Shown: positions 1-10,733 of the stretch, piece after piece
Position numbering within the stretch: the stretch's first letter is position 1
How the letters are laid out: each line of letters starts with the position of its first letter
DNA from: Clonostachys chloroleuca
Lineage: Eukaryota > Ascomycota > Sordariomycetes > Hypocreales > Bionectriaceae
Direction: 5' to 3'
Assembly: GCA_037952775.1 (NCBI GenBank)
Contig: JBANAY010000003.1
Coordinates: forward strand, 31,372,001 to 31,436,000
Length of the DNA stretch: 64,000 bases
Program-made: the position numbers and the translations under genes
Notes under the pieces: model-generated
The model's database searches: none
Told to the model about the DNA's origin: nothing
Seen by the model: only the letters and a program-made list of their open reading frames with translations

Positions 1-2458
1 ATGAGTCGGACTTCGCATCGGAGCTCAGCCAGAAGCTCAATTCTTCCTCCCCAGCGAACCCATCCTCCCAGCACTCGTCGCTCTCGGCGCCATTGCGGTC
101 GGATGCAGGCACCTCTCGAAAGCTGCGCTCACAATACCCCGCGGGGCCACCGAGAACCATGTGGAATATATTTTGGTTGCGTCCTTTGACATTGACCGCG
201 GGCCGGTCATGGAGCATCAGTACCCCGTCGCAATCACCGGCGACGAGAACATGCTTGCGGAGCTGATGCTGCCTGACCAGGCCCATGCGCGCAATCAGGA
301 CTGGACCATTTTTTTCCTGCACAAGGAAAGTAACGAAGAGGAGGAAGAGAAAGAGAGACAAGCCAAGGAAGAGCGCAGGCGGAGGCGGAGGAGAAGGCGC
401 AACAAATTGGCGGGGATCATTGACGAGGAGGACGAGGACGACCTGGACGGAGACAAAGACGACGACGTTGACGAGGACCTCGATGACAATGACGACGAGT
501 CCACCGACAGTGAGCCCGAGGGAGGGGAAGGCCCCCGCTGATTTATGTTCTGAACTTGGTCAACACAAAGCATGACAAGACGGTGAAACGAGGCGCCATT
601 GTAAAATCCATGGCCATCTGTACCCGGCATCCCTTTCTACACATATACAAGGTATGTGATACTGTGGTCCCCTGCACTTCTGGTGTAAGCTTGCATACAA
701 GAAGCTAATCTGTGTAGCCATTGCTGCTTTTGGCCTTGGAGGAATACCTTAAGGCCCCTGTCCCCGAAACATTGTCGGCGCTGTACGATTCTGTCAACGC
801 CATGGACCTGTCCTTGATGCCTAGGCTTAGTCTTCTGGAAAGGCACTTGCTGCAAGCCAGTGACAATCGGGATCTGTTTGTTGAGAAGTTCGAGCAGATG
901 ATTCAGATGCGCATGGCCGAGGATGAAAACGAGACGGCCCCGGCATCAGCCGTGGAAGGAAGCTTCAGTCCCACGAAACGCGCAGGTATCTCTAGAACCG
1001 GAACCAGAGCTCAAGTGGAAGGCGGGCAGACCGTGTATTCCGTACCCCGGGATACTCACGAGTTTGAGACCAAGATTGTCTATAAGGGTATTCCAGTACC
1101 TGTAAAAGTGCCGACTGCTGTCATGCCTGAGACTGTGGGTGACTTTTCACTCATCAAGTTGATACAAAATTTCTCCGATACGCATACGAAGAATCCTCTG
1201 CCATTCCCGTTGCATGCGCACCTGACGACGAACGGCACTCACACTCACCCTATTATTGTACTGGTGAACGGCTTGTTAACGCAGAAGAGAATTATTTTTC
1301 TTGGGTACAATATGCCTTCAGGAGACGTGGCTGAGGCTGTGCTCGCAGCCTGTGCTCTGGCATCTGGTGGTCTCTTACGGGGCTTCACACGCCACGCATT
1401 CCCCTACACCGATTTGACCAAGATTGACGACCTCCTCAATGTTCCTGGTTTCATTGCTGGTGTCACCAATCCGGCCTTCGAACATCACTCTGAATGGTGG
1501 GATATTCTTTGTGATCTACCAAGCGGGCGTGTGAAGATCAGCCCCAAGATCGAGGCGGCTCCTGCAACCGAGGGATTGGTCTATTTCCAGCAACAGAACC
1601 CTTCGCTGGCCACTCTCGCCAGTGGCACTTCGAACAACAGCCAGGACCTCACAGGCGATTCCGCATTTTTAAATGACATCCTCCGCAGCATAGCAGCTCG
1701 GCACGGAGAGCGTGTCATCCGTGCAAAGTGGCGCCAGTGGATTCTGAAGCTGACGAGGATCGCCGCTCAGTTCGAGGAGAGCGTCTATGGAGCAAGTGCT
1801 CTATATATTGGCAGCGAGGACCGGGAGTTGACACTACCTGGTGCGAGTGGGCATGGATACGTCTGGCCTGACGATGCAGCAAAGCATAAGGAGCTAGCTG
1901 GCAACGTGACAAGGATTGAGGGTTGGCGTAACACCCGTAGCTACTACAGCTATATCCAGGTAAAGATGATGAATGCCCCCTATTCGGGAATGATTTGTGG
2001 TTAATGGCTGACATTCTTTGGAAATACAGGATCTGGCCCAGCTCTACACCGTCCGCCCCCTCAAGGGACTTGATGTTGCGCACATGCACGACCGTCTGCG
2101 TCTGCAGCGTCTCTCGCCGACGCAAAGTCGCGACATCTATCTGACACTGTCTAAACACATTCATTCTTACGACGAGATCTGTCTTCTTCTCAGCGTCGCC
2201 CCCGAAAACCACGCCGGGCTCTTCTACATCGCCCTCGGCCTGTTCCACAAGGACCCTGAAGTCCGGATGAAGACTGTTGAGCTTCTGGAGCGCATCAGCG
2301 AGCACGAGGCGGGCCAGCACTGGTGGAGAGGCCTCAGCCGCTTCGAGAAGCTCGCCTCGCAACGCATCCGCCGCGAGAGCGATGCAGCAGAGGCACGCGA
2401 AAAGCTGGCAAAGGAAGGCATGTCGCCCCAGCCAGATGTCGAGACTAGGCTTTCCTAG
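1..2458 (+). CDS. AFI1: AFI1-like Arf3-interacting / DENN-related polarity protein, 5'-partial, two apparent frameshifts
   Basis: This is the fungal Afi1 family (an Afi1 docking region followed by an SPA, stabilization-of-polarity-axis, region), which links Arf3 to vesicle traffic and cell polarity. The hallmark [20 protein letters not shown] is at 161-220. A basic then acidic low-complexity stretch follows (330-520), then [13 protein letters not shown] from 541 and the SPA-type region (about 1140-1560). Introns are 652-717 and 1960-2029; the stop is at 2456-2458. The true start lies upstream of the window. Two frame breaks are seen. Around 143-146 a Ser/Pro-rich N-terminus in frame 3 passes into frame 2. 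At the C run 532-536 frame 2 hits TGA, while the conserved protein resumes in frame 1. Each is explained by one base missing from a homopolymer, so an assembly error is likelier than true inactivation. The rest of the gene is intact. Confidence 0.85.
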
Positions 2459-2989
2459 AACGGAAGAATTCACACAGCCATTTAATTTAGAACTGCACCC
2501 CCCCCCCCCCCCCCCCCGATACACACGGCCAACGAAGAAAACGAGAAGAGTGACGAAGACTGCAAGCGTATCATACATAATGGTTTATTTTTACGAGAGG
2601 AAGACTACTACATCAATAACCATCTGGGCGGCGTTTTATATATCCTGTTTCACCTTCCCTTTCCGCTGCTCCTCTTTCTCTCCCCATCTTCATCACGCGA
2701 GCACCGCCGACTGGGTTCGTTTTGAGGATCAGCCTGGGTTCTCCGGTGACTATATCTTCTGTATATTGATGGATATTTTATAACTTTGGTAGGCGAGAAA
2801 GCGTATTTGTCAATGGGAGGGAGACTTTGTCATCATTTTGAATTCTCATTCCTTTTGGCCGCGACTCGGAGTCGCTTATACAAGTTAGTTTTATTTAGAG
2901 CAAGGAAGAGGCAACCACCCCCGAATTTCTCAGTCATTATGTTTTCATTTCTATCCCCCGGCGCTCATTGATATCCTTGGGTAATTTCC
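2459..2989. other. 3' region between convergent AFI1 and esterase genes
   Basis: No gene was recognised. It holds the untranslated 3' ends of two converging genes and a 20-base C run at 2498-2517. Small ORFs here show no family likeness. Confidence 0.6.
2498..2517 (+). repeat. Poly-C homopolymer (20 C)
   Basis: An uninterrupted run of 20 cytosines lies 40 bases after the AFI1 stop codon. Such runs are prone to length errors in sequencing, so the exact count should be treated as approximate. Confidence 0.95.
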
Positions 2990-4017
2990 TTACAGAAGAA
3001 ACTTGGCGTGATGCTTCAGATGGTCGGCTCCGAAGGTGGAGATGAAGAAGTAGGAGTGATCGTAGCCCTATTGAGGTAGAACCGGTTAGTCTTCCTAGTT
3101 CCACGGACAGGGAGAAGAGGAAAAGGGAAGTCGGAGGAGGAAGATGGATGAGATTTGGGGCGGACTAACATCCTGATAGCGGACCTCGAGGCCACCGACG
3201 CCAGCGTCTTTGGCAGCCTTCTCAAGGTTCTCGGGCAGCAGCTGAGACTGCTTGTAGAAGTTATCACCGGTACCCTGCACAGTGAAGAAGTCACCACATG
3301 TTAGCTCAAAATCCGGCCAATTCTATGATGCGGGGCGCAACGTACCACGTCCACGAGCGCATTCAGCGGACCCTTCCAGCCCTTGACCAGTTCAGAGGCA
3401 TCGTGCTTCTTCCACTCCTCCTTGTCCTCGCCCAGGTATCCGCTGAAGGCCTTTTGTCCCCACGGCGCGTTGATAGGGTTCGAGATGGGCGCCCAAGCGC
3501 TCACGCTCTTGTACGCGCCGGGGTTCTTGAGGTACAGTGTCAGGGCGCCGTGACCGCCCATGGAGTGTCCGGAGATGGAGACGCGGCTCGAGTCGACCTC
3601 CTTGAACTCATTGAAGACGACGCTGGGGAGCTCCTTGGAGACGTACGACTCCATCTTGTAGTTCTTGCTCCACGGCTCCTTGGTGGCGTCAATGTAGAAG
3701 CCGGCACCGCTGCCGAAGTCGTAGGCGTCGTGCTCGCCGGGCAGGTCGGTGCCGCGCGGGGAGGTGTCCGGGTAGAGGAGGGCGATGCCCAGGGGACCCG
3801 CGTGGGCGGTCAGGAAGCCCTTCTCGGTGACGTTCTCCGGGGTGCAGGTCAGGCCGGAGAGGTAGATGAGGAGGGGCGCGGGCTTGGAGGAAGAGGCCCC
3901 GGGGGGGATGAAGAGGTTGAAGTTCATGGGGGTGCCGGTGGTGGCGGACTGGTGGGTGAGCTTGAGGAGGCGGCCCCCGAAGGTGGTGATGGTGGCGTTG
4001 GTGGTGACGGCAGCCAT
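2990..4017 (-). CDS. S-formylglutathione hydrolase (esterase D family)
   Basis: It hydrolyses S-formylglutathione to formate and glutathione, the last step of glutathione-dependent formaldehyde detoxification in the cytosol. Three exons on the minus strand: 4017-3346, 3274-3170 and 3067-2990, with introns of 71 and 102 bp, giving 284 residues, the usual family length. The alpha/beta-hydrolase nucleophile is in GHSMGGHG (Ser about 152). The acid lies in GTGDNFY (about 225-231), and the catalytic His is in GYDHSYFF (about 263) in the last exon. An in-frame ATG at 4053 would add 12 residues, but MAAVTT at 4017 matches where family members begin. It converges with AFI1 upstream. Confidence 0.93.
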
Positions 4018-5303
4018 GTTGGATTGCTCTTTGGGTCCTCTTCCTTCCTTCAATCTGTTTGGTATATGGCTGGGATAGGATTGGAGTTATGCGCCAGGGG
4101 ATGTTTTAAAGGTTATAAGTTTCTACGGGAGAGGGGAGAGGGTTACGTTATGTAGGGGCAGCATATCGAGCACCAGGTTAGTCCAGGCACTATGCAATGA
4201 TGAGGTAGCTATCCATTAAACAAGCTGCGAATCGAGTCTCCGAGGTGGAGATGCAATGAGGGGAAATGCTACCCCGCAATCCCGGGCCATCTCCGAGATA
4301 CCACCGCATCACCTTCAACTGGGCGAACACAACCGAGTATAAGTGCCCTTCTCAGCAGCTCTGGCCATGCAATTTGCTTATTTTCTGTGTTTAGCTGAGT
4401 TTATATGCATCCTTGCGAAGTCTCTGCATTTGATTATTACAAGACGCGGCTGCAAGAGTCTTATCTGCAAGTCCAATACACGAGTGGCGCATGTAGCCGA
4501 CTGCGGAGGCGCTTACGCTAACCTTTTAGTTTCTGTCCCTCTCCAGGGACCAGCAGGAAATGTGCACGCACTCCGTTTCCGAGACTCCAAAAGGAAACCG
4601 TTTGAGGCGTGGAAATAGCGTGCCATCAAACCCCGTTCTCGACCATCTTTAGAGTGCAGACGGCTGCAATAAATATAAATAGGCACTTGATGAGATCAAG
4701 AAACGGGAGAATATCTTCTCATAGGAAGGTTACTAGAAACCTGCCCACGGAGCCATTCCTCGATTGAAGTAGAATCAGTTGCGGTTCAATTTATAGAATG
4801 ATTTGGGGATAAGAGCAAGGAGATCTCCAAGAGGATAATCATTAGATTTACTTTTTTAGACATTAGATTAAGAGTAACCTCTTAAACTTTAGCCTTTTTG
4901 CCCGGCTACGAGGCTTGTGCACGGCCGTACGTAGGTAAGGTTCAACACCAACAAGGCTGTGCCCAGCTACTCCTTTCATGAACCTTAAGATGCTGCTTTC
5001 TATCTATCTAAAGGCCGCCATCTCTGGCCTGAATGAACCGCACAGCTCAAGTCCATCTGCACTTGCAAAAGTATCGACAATCCTTTTTATTTGCAAATCG
5101 CTGCCTTCGTCATCACAGACAAGTCAAGTGCTTATCAAAGCTATATCGACAGTCAAATCAGTCGACTCCTTGCCAGAGCCACACATCGCTACCTTCGCCG
5201 TCAGTCGGATCAATCACTCGCACATCGCTGCCTTCATCGACACACTCAAGTCCTTGCCAAAATCAAACATCCCACCGAGCTCTCGCCCGATCGGCGCTGC
5301 GGT
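4018..5303. other. Intergenic, AT-rich, with weak short repeats
   Basis: No gene was recognised. Between about 5096 and 5240 the motif ATCGCTGCCTTC recurs three times with small changes (near 5097, 5186 and 5225). A stretch at 4804-4845 (GGGATAAGAGCAAGGAGATC) resembles sequence at 19386-19430, which may mark a dispersed repeat. The 91-residue ORF at 4343-4618 has no recognisable features. Confidence 0.5.
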
Positions 5304-6861
5304 ATGAAGGCAACGCAGCTGGTGGCTTCCCCAAATATGTCGACCTGGGATTATTTACCGCCGGAGATCCGTGCCATGATCCTGGCAGAACTAGAACGGC
5401 ATCCTCAAAAGGGTGCTTATGCAGCTGTTTCTAAAGAATGGCAAGCCGTGATCGAGAAAAGGACATTTCGTCGGCTAAAGCTCAAGGAAATTTGCCTTGA
5501 CAAATTCGATCGGTTAATCCAGCATCGACGGGGATTAGTTCATGTTTGCTTGGATATCGAGCTAAAGAAATATACTTGCCGATGCTGTGAGCGGTGGGAA
5601 CGAGAAACATGGGCGCGTCATAACTATAAACTCGCTACGCTCACCCTCTACAAGCTGTTCTCCATTCTCAGTACCGACTCGGGAAGGGCTCACATTGGAA
5701 CTGAACGCATATTCGCCGAGCGACAAAGAGCATTGGTTCAAGACATTTTACCATGGAACCCTAGAAGAGGACAAACTTCTCGATTCAGGTCTACCGGTGG
5801 ACACCAACGAGATTGATGATCCGAAATATGGCTGGGTAAAGGGCAGGCAGGTCTCCTCGCCTCCAAATGATGCGATACGACGGATTTTCGCACTTCTTGA
5901 AATCAATTTCCATGACCAACTTCCACAAGTAGCGGTTGTCACCAAATTTCTTCTTCGTCGACAGTGCCGCCGTCAGTGGACGCCGCCCACGTTACAGCGA
6001 ATATGGGAAAAACTCCCACGGCTGGAAGAAATTATATATGAGCCGTGACAGCTTTGCAATAAGGCCATGCAAGCTGCAGTAGACAATGAGTACCACAAGC
6101 TGGTGACTTCACATCTGCCGATGAACCTCAAGAAAGTATCCGTATTTGAAGACTTCAACGAAACATTATTATCCATATTTGAGAACTCAGTCAATCCATC
6201 GATTGCTGTATTTGCACACTTCAACGAAATAATATTATCCGAAATTGAGGACCCAACCGATCCATTGCCTGATCTCTTCCACCTGAGGACTTCCTTTTCG
6301 ACGAAATGAACCCAGATCGTGTGAGGGTGACATCTCGACAGGTGGCCGAGGGCTTTGCAGCAAGGAGTCTCGGCCTCGAGCAACTGTCCGTCGCATTTAT
6401 GGTCGAGGCGCAGTATTTCATGGATGCAGCCAAGAAAAACTGGACATGGCATGAGCTGCGATCGCTCTCTCTTATGTCCCGGCTGATGAGCCGCGAGTCC
6501 AGTTCTCAGGTAATCTCGCGCCTGCTGCGCGATGCCGGAGCGGTCGCGCTTCGCATGCCGAAACTGGAGACGATGAACATCTGGAACGGTGCGCAGGGGG
6601 AAGCTTGTGCGTTCATGTATCGTCAGAAAGACTCCTCGATAACTTGGCGGGGAACCTGGGAGCTCAGGCTCTCACATGATGTACTTCAAAGTTGGAAGAA
6701 GGTGGTGGCTCGCTTTGCTAGAGATGAGTTGCGGGTCAGGCATTCAACTGCTTGGGTGCGAGATTTTGTCTCACGGGGACGCGATTCATCATTTGGATTT
6801 GGCCTTTGTGATTGACCCTGTGTCCTTGATGCAGATACGGAGGGAGAACGGGAAATCCTGA
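5304..6861 (+). pseudogene. F-box domain protein pseudogene with several frameshifts and an in-frame stop
   Basis: It resembles the large Pezizomycotina F-box family, presumed SCF ubiquitin-ligase substrate adaptors. The start is the ATG at 5304 or, better, 5337, where an F-box-like segment follows (WDYLPPEIRAMILAELERHP). The family-typical ELNAYSPSDKEHWFK, RIFALLEINFHDQLPQ and LGLEQLSVAFMVEAQYF segments all occur, but in different frames. Frame 3 passes to frame 1 near 5670, a TGA stands at 6046-6048 after IIYEP, frame 1 passes to frame 3 near 6300, and frame 3 passes back to frame 1 near 6775, ending in IDPVSLMQIRRENGKS at 6861. The TGA sits where a TGG Trp codon would fit, one G-to-A change. 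Residues at 6139-6270 look like a short internal duplication (FEDFNETLLS then FAHFNEIILS). No plausible set of introns repairs all lesions, so I infer a pseudogene. Confidence 0.8.
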
Positions 6862-7412
6862 TATAAAACAGGATGAGTATGCTTCAGTTGGCGGACTTTC
6901 CATATCAAATGCCGGGAATTCGAATGTCTAGAGCCCCAAAGTTTCTTTTACTTTTCATATTAAGCTCTCCTCGAAGAGACATAAGAGAAATTGGATGGCG
7001 AGAGCCAGCCTGAGGGCTTGGCAATAACCTCTGAGAGCGCATTACATGCGTTTCGCCCTCTCTTCGTTTACTTGAACGGTGTGCTATACCATCGGTGTCA
7101 CAGTTCCCCTTTACTTACAGTTATAATGAAATTGGTTCAGCAATAATTAGAATGGCTATTTCTTTTAGGTGACAAACTGGATTCTATACTGGCAATGTGG
7201 TAGTTCAATTCTACGCCAGCGCAAGCAAGACTCATCGTGCTCTTCTTTCAATTGCCTCATGAAGGACATATTTCAATCAATGTAGATAATTTTAGGTTGC
7301 TGAAAAGTCTACTAAAGCGTCATCATCGTTATCTAACCCCCAGTATGTACCTAAATCATCATTTAGTCTTGCTATTCCTAGTACGCTGATATATAAGAAC
7401 TGTTAGAGCGCC
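6862..7412. other. Intergenic, AT-rich
   Basis: Nothing recognisable was found. This is the 3' flank between the F-box pseudogene and the convergent AAA ATPase gene. Confidence 0.6.
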
Positions 7413-10087
7413 TTAACCTGACTCGCCACTCCACCATTTCTGACACAACTCCTCCGTTACATATGGATACATTTCACTCGTCTTCCACTCTTCGTAGCCG
7501 TTTATACCCTCTCCATTCGTCGGCGGTTGCACGTTCTTCAGCACAGGCGGGACGTCGCTCGCGGAAATACCTCTCGTCCTCTTCGGCGGCACATGTTTGG
7601 AAGGCGCAGCTCCGACGGAGCCACTCTTGCGTGATGATCCCAGGCGGGATACAGCGCTGGGGTCGAATTTCTCCGCGAACACTCTGATGGCTTCCATGGC
7701 GCTGTCTGAGACCGTGGGCCCGCATCTCTCCAGGGCCTCCTCGAAATGGGCATGCTTCAAGACTCTCTTGGTTTGCTCCCCTCCATGTTTCCTCTGCTCG
7801 GCTTGACCGATCAGAGCTGCCTGCACGCACACCGTGTGCAGGTCGGAGCCGGTGAAGCCCGTCGTCCTGGCCGCGATGTCGCGCAGCCGCAGCTCCGAGT
7901 CGAGCTCCTCCTCGCGCAGGAAGATGTTCAGCATGCTCTCCCGCGCCGAGGCGGACGGCAGGCCGATGTACAGCCTCGACGGCACCCGGCGCAGGATGGC
8001 CTCGTCGAGGTCGCCCGGGTGGTTGGTGGCGATGAGCAGGAAGGGCTGGCGCCGGTTCTTGATGAGCCCGTCCGTCTGCGCCAGCAGCGTGTTGAGCCGG
8101 CTGCGCGTCCAGTCGTAGTCGTCGGGCTGCCGCTTGCGGAAGAGCGAGTCGGCCTCGTCGATGAAGATGATGCTGGGGTAGACCATGGCGCCGAGGTTGA
8201 AGAGGCCCTTGATGGCCTTCTCCGTCTCGCCGACGTACTTGTTCTCGAGCTCGGCGGCCGAGACGTGGATCATGACGGCGCCGTACTCGTGTGCCAGCAC
8301 GCGGGCGAGGTGCGTCTTGCCAGTTCCTGGCGGGCCGTAGAGGAGGACGCCGTTGATTCGGGAGTGGCGGAGGATGCCGGCTTGTTGGTCGGGGTTGGAA
8401 CTGGCCAGGTCGAGCATCTGGGTTATGGCCTGCTTCAAATCTTCCTCTATCTCAATGGCGGACCATCCCTGATTGACATCGTCTGCTCAAAGTTAGCTGA
8501 TCTTCTAGTCTGGTATTTGCTTGCTGTCACTCGCATGCAGTTTCACTGACCTGGGCTAACTAGCTGATCTAAGAGAACACTCTCCCATTGGTATTTGCCC
8601 AGATCCTGGTTTATCTCCGCGATAGCTTTCTGAGCCTCTGGATGAAGTTGTGAATACTTGGACTTCTCTTCCTCTTGTATAGGCTTGATTTGATCCCGGA
8701 GTGACCCCAACCCCTGGAACACTTTGAGGATGTGATCAATAGTCACGTTTGTCGAAATTGCAGCTGCTGCAAGCTCAATAGTCGAGGGCTTCAGTTCGGA
8801 ATGGCTCAGGATCTTGAAGCACTGGCTTTCTTCTGGAAGATCCCAAGAGCTGTACGGTTCCAAGAGTTTTTCATCCCCACAACTGCTGGCACGACTGCGA
8901 ATCTTCTGCTGGAGTGCACGAATGTTGTGTGCTCGTCGCTTATTGGCGCCATGTTTTGCAAACAGTGAACGCTGCGCCTTGGTGTGTGCCGGAAGCAAGG
9001 GAAGAACTGGCCGAAGAGGATTGGAACCTAACATCGACAGCAACGACTCGTCAGGAGTTGTTCCGTATGGGGCATAATAGCCAAATTGAGTCGGGGCATC
9101 GTCAAGGAGACATTCCATAGAATCACGATACACGTCGCTGCGGACCGCAATCTCCCAGCTGTCAAGTCCGACAACAAGGACCCTCAACCGGGGAGAATTG
9201 GCCGTCTTGACGGCCTCCTGCAAATTGGTTAGAGTCTCCTTGAAACGGTCCATGGCACAAATTCCCTGGAGATCTGGTAGTTCCACGATTAGGGGACGCA
9301 TTTGTCGTTCCGATCCGCAAGATGCTGTGTCCGTCTCTGGTGTTCGTGCCTCGATCGCAGTGAGGAGCTTTGAAAATAGAAGCTTGTCGGCTGTTTCAAA
9401 AAAGCTTGAATCAGGGGTGCTGCCTGTGGTACTGCTGCTGTCGCCGTCTTTACCCTCGCCTTCGTCATCTTTGCTCTCCTGCCGTCTCGAGCGGTCCGTT
9501 TCCATCTGGGCCCGCTCAAGGAAGAACATGTCATACAGTTCGCTCATGTCTTGCTGGCGCAGTGTGAGAATGTCGGCTCCATGGTCCTTGGCGAATTGCC
9601 GAAGGACGGCCGCCAGGAATTCCTCCCCAGAGTGGTTATGTGCGTGAACGGCCACTCTGAGAATTGTGGCATCGTGAGCGAAGGTAGAGCTTCCTACTTC
9701 AGGTGCCTCTCCGATCGCCAATGCTGACGCTTTTGCATCTATTAGACTGCCGAGGCTCCCATAGAGCACCGAGTCGATCTGGTATCTGCCAGGTGCCGCT
9801 TGGCTCAGGTCATCACAGCCTTCAGCATCTCCAATGACCAGGGGGATAGTCGATGCACAGATCTGCTCGTAGCTCTGGATACAGTGATCTAGAAACCAAG
9901 CTGGGAGGTCACCTTGCAAAATTTCTGCTAGCTCCTCCTCCAGGTTGGTGGTCTGAGACGCGGCATCAGAATGCGATTCTGGCTCAACATCTGGCTCAAC
10001 ATCCTGCTGACTCCCAGCGTCCTCGTCAGCAGTCGGTGCGGTGGAGATGGATTTGGGCTTTACCCATTCCCAAGGGAGCCAAGGCAT
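7413..10087 (-). CDS. AAA ATPase with long uncharacterised N-terminal region (Msp1/katanin-like AAA domain)
   Basis: Two exons, 10087-8551 and 8482-7413, joined by a 68-bp intron, give 868 residues. The C-terminal half is a single classical AAA module: Walker A GPPGTGKT (about 562-569), Walker B IIFIDEAD (about 617-624), sensor-1 ATNH (about 664-667) and two arginines at about 677-678 (LRRVPSR), as in the Msp1/katanin/spastin group. The first 510 residues are acidic or low-complexity near the start and match no domain I recognise. The C-terminal tail is basic and Ser/Pro-rich. It probably uses ATP to remodel a protein complex or extract a protein from a membrane; substrate and location cannot be read from the sequence. 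No transmembrane segment is obvious at the N-terminus, unlike Msp1. It is divergent from the HET gene. Confidence 0.85.
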
Positions 10088-10733
10088 CTGTGATTACGGA
10101 CTCTCTAGGTGGTATTGGTGCTGTATTGGGCCCTTTATCGGAGCAATTTGCTCATTCTGTCATGATCTGCCAATTTCGGAGCATTTCTGCGGAACTTCAG
10201 CTTGAAACTTGTGTGTGTGGTGAGGAGATAGACGGTGGAGGATTGGGAGCTGCACATCATTTGGGGGTTGGATGGGGCCAGGCGACTGACAGAAAACATG
10301 GCACACCCAGAACATCCAGCGTTGAACTTCAACACAATATCAATACAATATGAAAACAATTGACCAGTAATAAATACAATAGCAGCTAAATACTATAGAA
10401 TGATGCCTAATTATTGATTTTGTTATCATGCGTTTAGCATTGTGGTTAAGGAAGGTCCCTGACTTGTGTGAACAGTGCTTTGGTGTGCCTTGTTTTATGT
10501 CACTCGCTTGAGGGCATCAGCTGGAAAACTGGGCGCATCAGCTTGCAGGGGCCTTGCCAACACACCATGACTTCATGTTCTAGCCTCTGTATGAGTGAGA
10601 CGCAAGCCTAGGTCGGGTCCTCGGTCTGGTAGTTGCTCTCAGTCTGTTGATTTTATCTTCTTGACCTTCGAGCGCCCATTCGAATTTGTCGCTCTCTAGC
10701 CAAGCAGTTGCTAGGCTTATCCAAGGCGACAGG
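10088..10733. promoter_or_regulatory. Shared 5' region between divergent AAA ATPase and HET genes
   Basis: 646 bp between two start codons transcribed away from each other. It must hold both promoters, but no specific site could be named. No gene was seen. Confidence 0.5.

Noticed and set aside
1715..2578. 287-residue minus ORF over the AFI1 3' end
   Set aside because: It runs through the poly-C tract and AFI1 coding sequence; a shadow.
3298..4155. 285-residue plus-strand ORF
   Set aside because: It lies opposite the S-formylglutathione hydrolase exons and mirrors their codon bias.
7746..8549. 267-residue plus-strand ORF
   Set aside because: Antisense to the AAA domain exon; no domain and biased composition.
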